From assembly GCA_021805205.1 (NCBI GenBank), contig JAJZFV010000004.1:7202-47369 (forward strand): a stretch of 40,168 nucleotides of DNA, given 5' to 3'. The number at the start of each line of letters is the position of its first letter. The stretch's first letter is position 1. Both the position numbers and the translations under genes were made by a program. The notes beneath the pieces are model-generated. The model made no database searches. It worked only from the letters and a program-made list of their open reading frames with translations, and was not told the origin of the DNA. Of the stretch, positions 31,878 to 40,168 are shown in pieces. The stretch comes from Actinomycetes bacterium. Lineage in GTDB: Bacteria; Actinomycetota; Acidimicrobiia; Acidimicrobiales; Acidimicrobiaceae.

Positions 31878-33239
31878 ATGCTCGAGCGAAGGATATTTGG
31901 TCTCGAAAATGAGTACGGCGTAACGTGTACGTTACGCGGTCAACGACGGCTGAGTCCAGATGAAGTGGCCAGGTACCTATTTCGCCGTGTTGTTTCATGG
32001 GGTCGTTCATCCAACGTATTCCTTGGCAATGGTGCCCGCCTATACCTAGACGTCGGCTCTCACCCGGAGTACGCAACCCCAGAGTGTGACTCCCTTTACG
32101 ATCTCGTAGCCCACGACAAAGCAGGCGAGAGAATCTTAGAGGGGCTCGTCTATAGCGCAGAGGCCAGAATGCACGAAGAGGGTATCCGTGGCGACGTATA
32201 TCTCTTCAAAAACAACACTGACTCAGCAGGCAACTCCTATGGATGCCATGAGAACTACTTGACGACTCGTTCTGATGAGCTCAATCGATTCTCTGAAGTC
32301 TTGATTCCCTTTTTGGTATCTCGACAGATCTACGCCGGGGCAGGTAAGGTTTTGCAGACCGCCAGAGGTCCAATCTACTCGATTGCCCAGAGAGCTGAGC
32401 ACATTTGGGAGGGCGTGTCATCTGCTACAACTCGTTCTCGTCCGATAATTAATTCTCGGGATGAACCTCACGCTGATGCGGAACGGTTCCGTCGCCTTCA
32501 CGTAATCGTGGGTGATTCAAACATGAGCGAGTACACCAACTTTCTAAAGGTTGGCGCTATGTCGTTAATGCTTAAGATGCTGGAGGATCCCGGTGTCGTA
32601 CTTCGCGATATGTCGATTGAAAATCCGATACGAGCAATTCGAGATATATCTCACGACCCCACCTGCACCAGAAAGGTTCGTCTAAACAACGGTAGAGAAC
32701 TATCGGCGCTGGAGATTCAGAGCGAGTACCTAGAGAAGGCGATTCGATTCGCAACGACAAATCCCCTTTCGGAGGCAGAGGCAAAGGCTCTCGAGATGTG
32801 GGAGTACGTTCTCACTAAGATAGCCGACGATCCGCTGTCGCTTGGCAGAGAGATCGACTGGGTCATCAAATATAACTTAATTGATGCCTATATGAACAAG
32901 AACGGATACTCCCTAAATCATCCGGCGGTTTCATTGATAGATCTCCAGTACCACGATGTATCTCGCGAACGGGGAGTTTTTTATAGATTGAATCGTCGCA
33001 ACCTCGTGGAGCGTATGGTGGACGATGAGACGATCGATAAGGCGATGGAGTTTGCGCCAACCACCACTCGCGCGCGACTGCGCGGAGAGTTTATCAAGAA
33101 GGCAAACGAGAAGAGAAGAGACTTTACCGTAGATTGGGTACATCTCAAGTTGAACGATCAAGCTCAGAGGACTGTCCTACTAAAGGACCCATTTAGATCT
33201 GAAGACGAGCGCGTAGATAAACTTTTAGAGAGTCTTTAA
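31878..33239 (+). CDS. pafA: Pup ligase PafA
   Basis: Ligates deamidated Pup to substrate lysines using ATP. The 453-residue product begins [19 protein letters not shown], with [17 protein letters not shown] (expected catalytic Asp), [17 protein letters not shown] and [19 protein letters not shown]. It is the paralogue of Dop earlier in the operon, and the two share long matching segments. The ATG is 39 bases after the prcA stop with GAAGGGTGA upstream. The regulatory genes pafB and pafC that follow pafA in mycobacteria are absent; signal peptidase follows instead. Confidence 0.96.
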   Translation: MLERRIFGLENEYGVTCTLRGQRRLSPDEVARYLFRRVVSWGRSSNVFLGNGARLYLDVGSHPEYATPECDSLYDLVAHDKAGERILEGLVYSAEARMHEEGIRGDVYLFKNNTDSAGNSYGCHENYLTTRSDELNRFSEVLIPFLVSRQIYAGAGKVLQTARGPIYSIAQRAEHIWEGVSSATTRSRPIINSRDEPHADAERFRRLHVIVGDSNMSEYTNFLKVGAMSLMLKMLEDPGVVLRDMSIENPIRAIRDISHDPTCTRKVRLNNGRELSALEIQSEYLEKAIRFATTNPLSEAEAKALEMWEYVLTKIADDPLSLGREIDWVIKYNLIDAYMNKNGYSLNHPAVSLIDLQYHDVSRERGVFYRLNRRNLVERMVDDETIDKAMEFAPTTTRARLRGEFIKKANEKRRDFTVDWVHLKLNDQAQRTVLLKDPFRSEDERVDKLLESL

Positions 33240-33264
33240 TAGCCATTGAAATGAGCAATAGATC

Positions 33265-33828
33265 TTGAGTGATAGTCAAGTGCCCGATCAGCCTGTATCA
33301 ACCTCCAAAAAGCGGAGGTTTAGATCGAATATTTATGTCATAGTAGCTTCGTTGGTCATCGCCACAATACTTCGTGTTTTCATAGTCCAATCGTTCTATA
33401 TTCCTTCGGGATCCATGATTCCCACTCTAAAAATCAACGACCGGATTCTGGTATCGAAGCTAAATTTAGCGATATTCGGGGTTAAGCGGGGCGATATCGT
33501 CGTATTTAGACGTCCTCCAGCCGATAAAGTCGATCCAAACATTCAGGATTTGGTCAAGCGGGTGATTGGCCTACCAGGCGATACCATTTCGGCGAAGAAT
33601 GGGGTGGTCTATATCAATGGTCAGCCTCTTTCGGAGTCTTATCTACCAAAGAACGACCCCACTTACAATCTTGCTCCAACGAAGGTTCCCCCAGGTGATT
33701 ACTTCATGATGGGTGACAACAGGACCGACTCATACGATTCACGCTTTTTTGGGCCCGTTGCGGGTTCTTACTTCGTGGGTCAAGTCATCATGATCTACTA
33801 CCCATTCTCCCATATGGCTTTCTTCTAG
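33265..33828 (+). CDS. lepB: Signal peptidase I
   Basis: Membrane serine protease that removes signal peptides from exported proteins. The 187-residue product has a cytoplasmic basic N-terminus, one membrane helix (about 23-41), the catalytic Ser50 (YIPSGSMIPTL), RGDIVVFRRP, and catalytic Lys98 in VKRVIGLPGD, followed by MMGDNRTDSYDSRFFGPV. It is of the compact single-helix type. It starts at TTG 33265 with no strong ribosome binding site, 25 bases after pafA, so it may be transcribed with the proteasome operon. Its place before the Tat genes makes an export-related block. Confidence 0.92.
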   Translation: MSDSQVPDQPVSTSKKRRFRSNIYVIVASLVIATILRVFIVQSFYIPSGSMIPTLKINDRILVSKLNLAIFGVKRGDIVVFRRPPADKVDPNIQDLVKRVIGLPGDTISAKNGVVYINGQPLSESYLPKNDPTYNLAPTKVPPGDYFMMGDNRTDSYDSRFFGPVAGSYFVGQVIMIYYPFSHMAFF

Positions 33829-33982
33829 CACCTTTGCAGAATTCTCGGGTTGAAGAGTGATGATAGATGAAAGCTTTTAAACCTTTGTTGCGATCGCGTC
33901 GATAACCTAAATAGAAAGGTTCGAGGGCGCAAAAACCCCCGGGCAAGTTTGGTATGGATGCAGATTGGCGAAGGGAGTCGCG

Positions 33983-34321
33983 ATGCCTCTAATAAAGGCT
34001 AGCTGCCCGTCTTGTGGAGACGTAGAGTTGACCTTAAACGATATCAAGGTCATGGTATGTTCTACCGACGGCTCGGCCTCCTATAATTTTCGATGCCCAG
34101 GATGTCGTTTTCGAGTTGCGAAGCCGGCGGAAAAGGCTGTAGTAGACATTCTTCTTTCTTCTGGGGTAACAATGAGCTTTTGGAGACTCCCTCTCGAACT
34201 AGAGGAGGAGCACCATGGTGAGCCGATCTCCTACGACGAACTCATGGACTTCCACTATCAGATAGCCACTGAAGGATGGCTCGATCGTTTGATAGGGAAG
34301 AAGACGACCCAAGACGACTAG
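33983..34321 (+). CDS. Small Cys-cluster (zinc-ribbon-like) hypothetical protein
   Basis: A 112-residue protein with two CxxC knuckles (Cys8-x2-Cys11 in SCPSCG and Cys38-x2-Cys41 in RCPGCR) plus Cys26, consistent with a zinc ribbon in the first 45 residues. The C-terminal half is acidic with a helical stretch (SYDELMDFHYQIATEG). ATG 33983 is chosen because AAGGGAG (33971-33977) is 5 bases upstream; TTG 33965 would precede it. I do not recognise a named family. It lies between signal peptidase and TatB genes, so an accessory export or RNA-binding role is conceivable but unsupported. Confidence 0.65.
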   Translation: MPLIKASCPSCGDVELTLNDIKVMVCSTDGSASYNFRCPGCRFRVAKPAEKAVVDILLSSGVTMSFWRLPLELEEEHHGEPISYDELMDFHYQIATEGWLDRLIGKKTTQDD

Positions 34322-34357
34322 GTTCTAATCATCTAACTAGATAGACTGCCTCGAATA

Positions 34358-34386
34358 GTTGCGGTAAGCGCTTAGTTTGTCGCAAC
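34358..34386. promoter_or_regulatory. Nested palindrome upstream of tatB
   Basis: A 10-bp perfect palindrome TAAGCGCTTA (34365-34374) lies within a second inverted repeat, GTTGCG (34358-34363) and CGCAAC (34381-34386). It sits 24 bases before the tatB start. It could be an operator or an RNA hairpin; no T-run follows, so a terminator is less likely. Confidence 0.35.
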
Positions 34387-34410
34387 ACAATTTAGAGGTA
34401 GTCTTTCTGT

Positions 34411-34848
34411 ATGTTCAATCTTGATCCAACCAAGATTCTTATAATCGTTACAGTTGCATTGGTGGTTTTGGGCCCCGACAAGTTGCCATCAGCCATAAGA
34501 ACTGTTGGCAAGTACTGGAATGAGATCAACCGCGTCCGAAATAGGATTCGCGATGAGATGAATGGTGCATTGTCCACCATTACTGATCAGATTGCACCGG
34601 TTAGAAGCGCGGTGGAAGATGCATTCGGGGAGATAAGAGACCCTTTTGACATCGTTACATCAGCCTTTACCTCGAGCAGTGCTCCGGTACAAGGGCCGTC
34701 AAAGGAACATGCTGCTCAGATGTTTGGTTCGAATCGCGACTTAGAGTCGAGAGAGTCGGACGGCGATAGGTTAGAGTCGGTTCATCGCCAGCCTTTTGGG
34801 GGCCAAAATCTCCGAGTTTCGCCTAACGCTGATGTTTTTTGGAACTAG
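34411..34848 (+). CDS. tatB: Twin-arginine translocase subunit TatB
   Basis: A 145-residue Tat component: a membrane helix at about residues 7-21 containing the conserved polar-Gly-Pro element LVVLGPDKLPSAI, followed by an amphipathic helix (TVGKYWNEINRVRNRIRDEM) and a long, charged variable tail. The GPDKLP form, the helix length and the tail favour TatB (substrate receptor with TatC) over the pore-forming TatA, but the two are related and actinobacteria sometimes list this gene as tatA. It stands 9 bases before tatC. TAGAGG lies about 15 bases before the ATG. No second TatA-type gene is nearby. Confidence 0.85.
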   Translation: MFNLDPTKILIIVTVALVVLGPDKLPSAIRTVGKYWNEINRVRNRIRDEMNGALSTITDQIAPVRSAVEDAFGEIRDPFDIVTSAFTSSSAPVQGPSKEHAAQMFGSNRDLESRESDGDRLESVHRQPFGGQNLRVSPNADVFWN

Positions 34849-34857
34849 GGCAAGACC

Positions 34858-35664
34858 ATGAACTTCAAGAGATCCAAGAAAAATTCACCTTCAGACGGCC
34901 AAATGACTCTGTTAGAGCACATCGCAGAATTGCGAGGTCGTCTCGTAAAGATAGTCCTGTCGATCGTCGTGGGCTCCGTAATTGCATATCTCGTCTATGG
35001 GCCAATCCTTAGCTTTTTTACTCAGCCCTACTGCCAGATAAGCCCCGGAGGACACTGCCAGCTTTATGTCACTGGTCCTATCGATGGATTTGCACTTCGA
35101 ATTAAAGTGGCAGGTTACGGGGGCGTGTTTATTGCCTTGCCGGTTATTCTCTGGCAGCTCTGGCGATTTATAACGCCAGGTTTGAAGGACAAAGAGAAGA
35201 GATACGTATTGCCATTCGTCTTCTCCTCGCTGGCCCTATTTGTAGCTGGAGCATACGTTGCTTATATAACATTTCCTCATGCTCTAGCCTTTTTGCAGTC
35301 GGCCGGGGGCAGCCAATTAAGGCAGATCTACACCCCATCGAGTTACCTGAGCCTGATCTTCCTTCTTATGGCAGCCTTCGGTACCTCTTTTGAGTTTCCG
35401 GTATTGCTGGTAGCTCTGCAGCTCGCTAAAGTCGTAACTCCTAAGAAGCTCGCGTCGTGGCGACGATGGGCAATAGTTATTATCGTAACGGTAGCTGCGG
35501 TCGTCATTCCGAGCTCCGACCCTTTCTCCCTCTTTGCGCTAGCCGTTCCGTTGATCGTCTTTTATGAGATAGCGATTCTCATCGGTCGGATACTACTTCG
35601 AGATAAGGGAAAGTCTCGAATTGGAAGGCGAAAAGTCGCAGATAAAGCAGAGGCTTCTAGCTGA
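34858..35664 (+). CDS. tatC: Twin-arginine translocase subunit TatC
   Basis: A 268-residue polytopic protein with six predicted membrane helices. The N-terminus contains the signal-peptide-binding TLLEHIAELRGRL motif, and further conserved segments are WRFITPGLKDKEKRYV in the first loops and FGTSFEFPVLLVAL with the conserved Glu before helix 4. The last cytoplasmic stretch is basic. It recognises twin-arginine signal peptides of folded proteins and works with TatB. The short gap to tatB indicates one transcript; helY follows with about 70 bases between. Confidence 0.95.
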   Translation: MNFKRSKKNSPSDGQMTLLEHIAELRGRLVKIVLSIVVGSVIAYLVYGPILSFFTQPYCQISPGGHCQLYVTGPIDGFALRIKVAGYGGVFIALPVILWQLWRFITPGLKDKEKRYVLPFVFSSLALFVAGAYVAYITFPHALAFLQSAGGSQLRQIYTPSSYLSLIFLLMAAFGTSFEFPVLLVALQLAKVVTPKKLASWRRWAIVIIVTVAAVVIPSSDPFSLFALAVPLIVFYEIAILIGRILLRDKGKSRIGRRKVADKAEASS

Positions 35665-35734
35665 AATATGTAAGCGGTATCTATTGGCGAATGGCTAAGG
35701 CTCTAGTTTCACGTAAGATGTGATTCAGGTAACT

Positions 35735-38407
35735 ATGGTCTTTCTTCCCAATATTTCAAACCTCGGGATCGATTCGTTTACGCGCCGACTCAATGTTGAT
35801 CCGGATCAATTTCAGGTTCAGGCATTTGAGGCCATCGATAAAGATAAAAGTGTAATGGTCGCCGCGCCCACCGGTAGCGGTAAGACCTTGGTTGCGCAGT
35901 ATGGCGTTGACAGAGCAATAAATAGAGGCCTTAGAGCCTTCTACACCACCCCACTCAAGGCTCTCTCGAACCAAAAGTACAACGAGTTTGTCGACCTCTA
36001 TAGCTCTGAGGCTGTTGGCCTTCTTACTGGAGACAACGTCATAAACAACGATGCTCCGGTGGTGGTAATGACTACCGAAGTCCTAAGAAATATGCTCTAT
36101 GAGGGCACTGCTAACTTGGACGACCTCGCTTATGTAGTCCTCGACGAAGTTCACTACCTTCAAAACCCTTACAGGGGGGCAGTGTGGGAAGAGGTCATTA
36201 TCCACCTTCCGCGCCACACAAAGCTGATCTGTCTATCGGCTACCGTCTCCAACCTGGACGAATTCGGAGAGTGGATTAGGACCGTTCGCGGAGATCTTGA
36301 AGTTATCGTTGAGCGCCATCGACCTGTCGAGTTAAACCACCTTTATGGCGTCTACGATGATCGTGAACGGTCATTTAAGATCCTTGATGCGCTGATCGAT
36401 GGCAAGCTAAATGGCGAGTGTTCTCGCTTCGATGACCCACGTATAAAGCAAAGGGGATTCTATAAACACAATGGATCGAGAAGACGTCCTCCGCGCCGAG
36501 GTGAGGTGATCGATGAATTGTCAGAGCGCTCGATGCTCCCCGCTATCTACTTCGTGTTTTCTCGAAGTGGCTGCGATCAAGCCGTGGAGAGCGCTCTTGC
36601 CAGCAATGTAAAACTCACCACCCCATTTGAGCGGAGCATCATTCGCGAGATAGTCGACCGCTCCATAACCAACTTATCACTGGCCGACCTAGAGGCACTT
36701 CGTTACGACACTTTCATAGCCGGTATGGAGGCGGGTTTCGCTGCTCATCACGCTGGAATGGTACCCCCGATGAAGGAGGCAGTCGAGGAGTGCTTTGCTC
36801 GTAGCCTAATAAAGGTCGTCTTTGCTACTGAGACTCTTTCGCTGGGTATTAACATGCCTGCCCGTAGCGTCGTGATTGAAAAGCTGAATAAGTTCAACGG
36901 CGATACTCACGAGATACTTACCCCTGCTGAGTACACTCAGCTAGCTGGTAGGGCAGGGCGTCGCGGTATCGATAACGTTGGCTATGCGATATCACTTTGG
37001 TCCCCCTTTGTGGCATTCGAAACGGTTGCTAACCTTATGGCAACGGATTCTTACCCCCTCACCTCTTCGTTTAGACCGACATATAATATGGCGGCCAACC
37101 TCGTCAAGGGATTTGAACCAGATAGCGCGCGCAACCTCCTCAACTTGTCCTTTGCTCAGTTTCGCTCCGGTGCCGAGGTGGTTCACCTCGAAGCTACTAT
37201 TGCGCGATTGAAAGATAGCCTTCCAGAGTTAGAGAGGGCAGTCCTTTGTGAGTACGGAGATGTCGCTGCGATCTACGACAACGTTTCAAAGAGGGCAAAG
37301 AGGGCGGCGACGCGACAGATTCCGCCGGAAAAGCTCATTCACAGTTACATTGGGCGTCTAAGACCTGGCGATATCCTCGTAGCTCCTTCGGTTCAAGGGT
37401 CACCTCTTCCCTCGACTCGGTTGATAGTCGTAGCCACCTCGAAGAAGAAGGGGGGAAAGGTTACGGCACATCTTGTAAGTGCGAGTGGTTTTAGGTATCA
37501 GATTCGACCAAACCTCATTGACTTTTTGCCAAAGGCCCTCGACAACGCGATAGTCGATGAAGAGTATGATCCTTGGAGCCATGCTTACGTAGAAGCTTTG
37601 GTTGCAAAGTTGATCGAATATCCAATTGCAAATTGCGGAACAACTGAACCGCGCCTCTCTCGCGAAAGTATCGACGATTCAGATCAGCCCGAAGAGGTCG
37701 AGACGGAAGCAATAAGGGACCAACTTAGAAGTTGTAAGGACTTCTCACGCCACCTCGGCGCTTTGAAGAAGCTTCGCAGGGCCCAAGGGCGAATAAAGGA
37801 GCTTGAACTTGAGGTTGCCGGCCATACCGACTCACTCTCACGGCAGTTTGATAGAGTTATAGAGCTCCTAGAGGGCCTTGGCTTGATCTCAGGTTGGTCA
37901 CTTACTCCAAGTGGCGAAAGGCTAGCAGGTCTTTTTCACGAGTCGGACCTCCTGATCGAACTTTCCCTTGAAGAAGGTGTATTCGACGGACTTGACCCCT
38001 ATTCATTGGCCGCTCTGTTATCAATATTTGTCTTTGAGCCGCGTACTTCTGCCCCGGGTAGCGACCGGTTTCCGACTCGAGAGCTGGAGGAGCGATTTGA
38101 AAGCGTCCAGGCAATTAGGGTACGCCTAAACCAGTTAGAGGCAAAGTACAAGGTTCCCCCCACAAAGAGCGTCGAATCGGGGTTTATGGTCTATGCCAGC
38201 CAATGGGCTCGCGGCCGTGATCTAGGTCGTGTGATTGGAGACGGACAAGTACCCGGTGGCGACTTTGTTAGGTTTGTCAAGCAGATCTTGGATTTGGCCC
38301 GTCAGCTGGAGACTATTACTACGAACCCTGAGTTCAAGTCGATCCTGCGGCAGTTGGATGCGATGCTGTGTCGAGGCATAGTCGAGGCGTCTATGAGGGT
38401 AGGGTAG
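35735..38407 (+). CDS. helY: Ski2/Mtr4-like DEAD/DEAH-box helicase (HelY)
   Basis: An 890-residue superfamily 2 helicase. Motifs seen: Q-motif region near the N-terminus, Walker A APTGSGKTLV (Lys50), TTPLKALSNQKY, DEVH (VLDEVHYLQ), LSATVSN, and motif VI QLAGRAGRRGIDNVG. A long C-terminal region with helical and charged segments follows, as in the mycobacterial HelY and yeast Ski2/Mtr4 families that remodel structured RNA. ATG 35735 is used; a GTG at 35720 would add five residues, and neither has a strong ribosome binding site. In mycobacteria helY also follows tatA-tatC, supporting the name. Confidence 0.9.
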   Translation: MVFLPNISNLGIDSFTRRLNVDPDQFQVQAFEAIDKDKSVMVAAPTGSGKTLVAQYGVDRAINRGLRAFYTTPLKALSNQKYNEFVDLYSSEAVGLLTGDNVINNDAPVVVMTTEVLRNMLYEGTANLDDLAYVVLDEVHYLQNPYRGAVWEEVIIHLPRHTKLICLSATVSNLDEFGEWIRTVRGDLEVIVERHRPVELNHLYGVYDDRERSFKILDALIDGKLNGECSRFDDPRIKQRGFYKHNGSRRRPPRRGEVIDELSERSMLPAIYFVFSRSGCDQAVESALASNVKLTTPFERSIIREIVDRSITNLSLADLEALRYDTFIAGMEAGFAAHHAGMVPPMKEAVEECFARSLIKVVFATETLSLGINMPARSVVIEKLNKFNGDTHEILTPAEYTQLAGRAGRRGIDNVGYAISLWSPFVAFETVANLMATDSYPLTSSFRPTYNMAANLVKGFEPDSARNLLNLSFAQFRSGAEVVHLEATIARLKDSLPELERAVLCEYGDVAAIYDNVSKRAKRAATRQIPPEKLIHSYIGRLRPGDILVAPSVQGSPLPSTRLIVVATSKKKGGKVTAHLVSASGFRYQIRPNLIDFLPKALDNAIVDEEYDPWSHAYVEALVAKLIEYPIANCGTTEPRLSRESIDDSDQPEEVETEAIRDQLRSCKDFSRHLGALKKLRRAQGRIKELELEVAGHTDSLSRQFDRVIELLEGLGLISGWSLTPSGERLAGLFHESDLLIELSLEEGVFDGLDPYSLAALLSIFVFEPRTSAPGSDRFPTRELEERFESVQAIRVRLNQLEAKYKVPPTKSVESGFMVYASQWARGRDLGRVIGDGQVPGGDFVRFVKQILDLARQLETITTNPEFKSILRQLDAMLCRGIVEASMRVG

Positions 38408-38455
38408 TTATCTCAATAAAGGCCATCGTCTAGAGGCAAGTAGGGGAGTATGTCG

Positions 38456-40051
38456 ATGAGTGCTTCGAACTTTTCACAAGAAGAGCGTGCTATCGTATCT
38501 GCTTTTTTTTCGAACGTAGACGACAACGTATTTTCGGTAGTGAATCTGCCGGAAGAGACCAAGGCTGCCCTCTTTGCGAGATATTCGCGATCCTCCAAGT
38601 CGCTTCGCCGATTGTTTCTCGATGAGTTTTATGAAATTGATGAAGTATCCATCCAAATAAGAGATCACTCGGTGGGGCAAGAGAAGGCCTCGTCTCTCTT
38701 TTCTAGAGTTTTGGCGGAGTATGGAGATGATTCGGTAGCTCAGCTGGGTGCAGCTCACATATCCTTCGAAGGGGTTTCAAATCTAGCTACAAAGGTAGTT
38801 GAGCGTCCAAGGCTAATGAGTTACTTGGAGCAAAGTACCCGTTACATACGCTACGACGATCGTGATAACTCCGGTCACTATCGCTACCATGCTCCTTCTG
38901 AGCTTGACCACCAGGATAGGCATATCTTTCATCGTGTTGTCGATGATCTCTTTGACTCCTATCGAGACTTGACCGATACCATCGTCACTCGTTTGGCGGC
39001 CGAGGTAAGTGGAGATGTACCTCCTACAATGCGCGCTACAATGCGTGCCAAAGCCCTTGACCTTTCGAGGGGGCTATTGCCAACTGCTACCACCTCTAAC
39101 GTCGGGGTCTTCGGTTCGGCTCAAGCCCTCGAGCAGCTCGCCCTCCACCTTCTTGCCGATGAGTTATCTGAGTGCAGAGCTCTGGGGGAGAAGCTGCGCC
39201 GAGAACTTCGTTTGACGGTACCGGCATTGACATCGCGTCTCGAGCGGAGCGAGCGGCGCGATCCATGGGTCGAATATCTCGCTCAGACGCGCCGCAGTAA
39301 CTCGGTCGTCGATGGACTCTTGCCACCTAAGAGTACGAAAGCCCTATTCGACTCCAAGTTCGTCTCGGTACCGAAGGTGAAGTTGGTTCGATTCGATAAA
39401 GACGGCGAAGATAGGGTTGTAGAGGCGATCGCATTTGAAGCTAGCGATCTATCTTTTGACCAGACAAGAGAGGTGGTTTCCAAACTCAGTGCCGATGAGA
39501 AGCGAACCCTAATTGCCAGATATTGCGGTGACCGATCAAATCGTCGCCACCGTCCATCGCGAGCCTTCGAAGCTACGACCTATCGCTTTGAAGTCGAGTG
39601 CGACTACGGAGCCTTCCGTGATCTTCAGCGTCATCGTCTTATGTCGATTGAATGGCAGAGGCTCGGAGTTGAACTTGGATTTTTTGAGTCGTCGGCGCTC
39701 TCTGAGAGTGAAAGCGATATGTATCGTTGTGCTATCTTGGCGGTTGAGCCACACTATGGCGAGTTTTTAAATAAGTACGGAATATATGTGGCATCGTATA
39801 TGCTTCCTATGGCCTCAAGGGTACGTTTCCAGATCGATCTAAATCTGAGGCAACTGCTCCACCTCGTGGAGCTTCGGACGCAGCCTCAAGGGCACGAGAG
39901 CTACCGCATGGTGGCCCAGATGATGTTTGGTCTTCTCAAGGATGAGGCTCGGCACGAAAGTCTGGCAAGCGCCTTTGTTCATATTGATCTCACCGACGGC
40001 GTAGATGGTCGACTCAAATCCATCGAACGCGAGATGAGTAAAGGGCTTTAG
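38456..40051 (+). CDS. Fused double-domain ThyX-like protein (flavin-dependent thymidylate synthase family)
   Basis: A 531-residue protein with two ThyX-like halves; ordinary ThyX subunits are about 210-250 residues and act as tetramers. In the N-terminal half, an RPR at 117-119 followed by Ser127 (LEQSTRY) recalls the RHR-x7-S signature with His replaced by Pro. In the C-terminal half the RHR (392-394) is intact but position +7 is Arg402 instead of Ser. The C-terminal half also keeps the nucleotide-binding-like NLR (463-465), LR (474) and HESYR (480-484) pattern, which is degraded in the first half. ATG 38456 is preferred: AGGGGAG is 7 bases upstream, too close for ATG 38450. Thymidylate synthesis is a hypothesis; a non-catalytic role is possible. 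Confidence 0.8.
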   Translation: MSASNFSQEERAIVSAFFSNVDDNVFSVVNLPEETKAALFARYSRSSKSLRRLFLDEFYEIDEVSIQIRDHSVGQEKASSLFSRVLAEYGDDSVAQLGAAHISFEGVSNLATKVVERPRLMSYLEQSTRYIRYDDRDNSGHYRYHAPSELDHQDRHIFHRVVDDLFDSYRDLTDTIVTRLAAEVSGDVPPTMRATMRAKALDLSRGLLPTATTSNVGVFGSAQALEQLALHLLADELSECRALGEKLRRELRLTVPALTSRLERSERRDPWVEYLAQTRRSNSVVDGLLPPKSTKALFDSKFVSVPKVKLVRFDKDGEDRVVEAIAFEASDLSFDQTREVVSKLSADEKRTLIARYCGDRSNRRHRPSRAFEATTYRFEVECDYGAFRDLQRHRLMSIEWQRLGVELGFFESSALSESESDMYRCAILAVEPHYGEFLNKYGIYVASYMLPMASRVRFQIDLNLRQLLHLVELRTQPQGHESYRMVAQMMFGLLKDEARHESLASAFVHIDLTDGVDGRLKSIEREMSKGL

Positions 40052-40168
40052 AGAACTTTTAGTCGAAGCGATGGAAGTTATAAAACTTTCGCTAAATTCT
40101 ATCGGGAACAAACAAAGCGGTAAATCCTTTCCAATATGGGAACGTTTAGACGCAACTGTTATGAGTTT

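Noticed and set aside
39283..39483. Minus-strand frames under the ThyX-like gene.
   Set aside because: They are antisense shadows of a long, motif-bearing coding region.
40052..40168. Possible terminator or gene start at the right end.
   Set aside because: Only weak A/T-rich pairing is visible, no stable stem with a T-run, and no frame with a recognisable start.

Overview
The window looks like chromosomal DNA of a mid-GC (roughly half G+C by eye) actinobacterium. The decisive evidence is a complete Pup-proteasome locus (ARC/Mpa ATPase, Dop, Pup, PrcB, PrcA, PafA) flanked by trmI on one side and tatB-tatC-helY on the other, a neighbourhood known from Actinobacteria. Moderate GC, frequent TTG starts and Ser/Thr-rich secreted proteins would fit an Acidimicrobiia-type lineage (for example Acidithrix or Ferrithrix relatives), but that placement is inference. 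No tRNA, rRNA, CRISPR array, transposase or phage gene was found.

Layout. (a) 1-5.7 kb: the end of an RGG-rich TPR protein containing a perfect 127-bp direct repeat, class I fructose-bisphosphate aldolase with a strong terminator, a TauE/SafE permease, an unknown protein, a HAD-IIA phosphatase and, convergent, an agmatinase-family ureohydrolase. (b) 5.9-10.7 kb: a zinc-free medium-chain reductase and, on the minus strand, a three-gene operon of prepilin-like minor pilins. (c) 10.9-13.9 kb: a Ser/Thr-rich membrane-anchored protein, a sensor histidine kinase and an OmpR-type response regulator, all plus strand. (d) 21.7-14.0 kb, minus strand: transaldolase, soluble chemoreceptor with a CZB zinc domain, glucose-6-phosphate isomerase, 6-phosphogluconolactonase, LOG-family protein, zinc-ribbon protein and a ferritin-like diiron protein. 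This looks like a sugar-phosphate operon with a sensory gene inserted; its leader can pair with the tal ribosome binding site. (e) 22.6-21.8 kb: a membrane acyl-lipid/acyl-CoA desaturase with a palindrome-rich, AT-rich promoter region. (f) 22.9-25.6 kb, plus strand: hotdog thioesterase, LON-domain protein, three small membrane or basic proteins and tRNA m1A58 methyltransferase. (g) 25.6-33.2 kb: a double terminator island, a minus-strand Asp-ligated ferredoxin, then the proteasome operon. (h) 33.3-40.05 kb, plus strand: signal peptidase I, a small Cys-cluster protein, TatB, TatC, a Ski2/HelY helicase and a fused double ThyX-like protein.

Working together: the proteasome block makes, conjugates and removes Pup and delivers tagged proteins to the 20S core. 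Pup is encoded ending in GGQ, so Dop must deamidate it before PafA can ligate it. The downstream block combines protein export (signal peptidase, Tat) with an RNA/DNA helicase. The most unusual items are the fused ThyX-like protein with complementary loss of catalytic motif residues in its two halves, the RGG-repeat TPR protein, the soluble CZB chemoreceptor between tal and pgi, the tal leader inverted repeat, and the pilin operon with non-canonical signal motifs. I did not find one obvious, wholly new multi-gene defence or mobile system.
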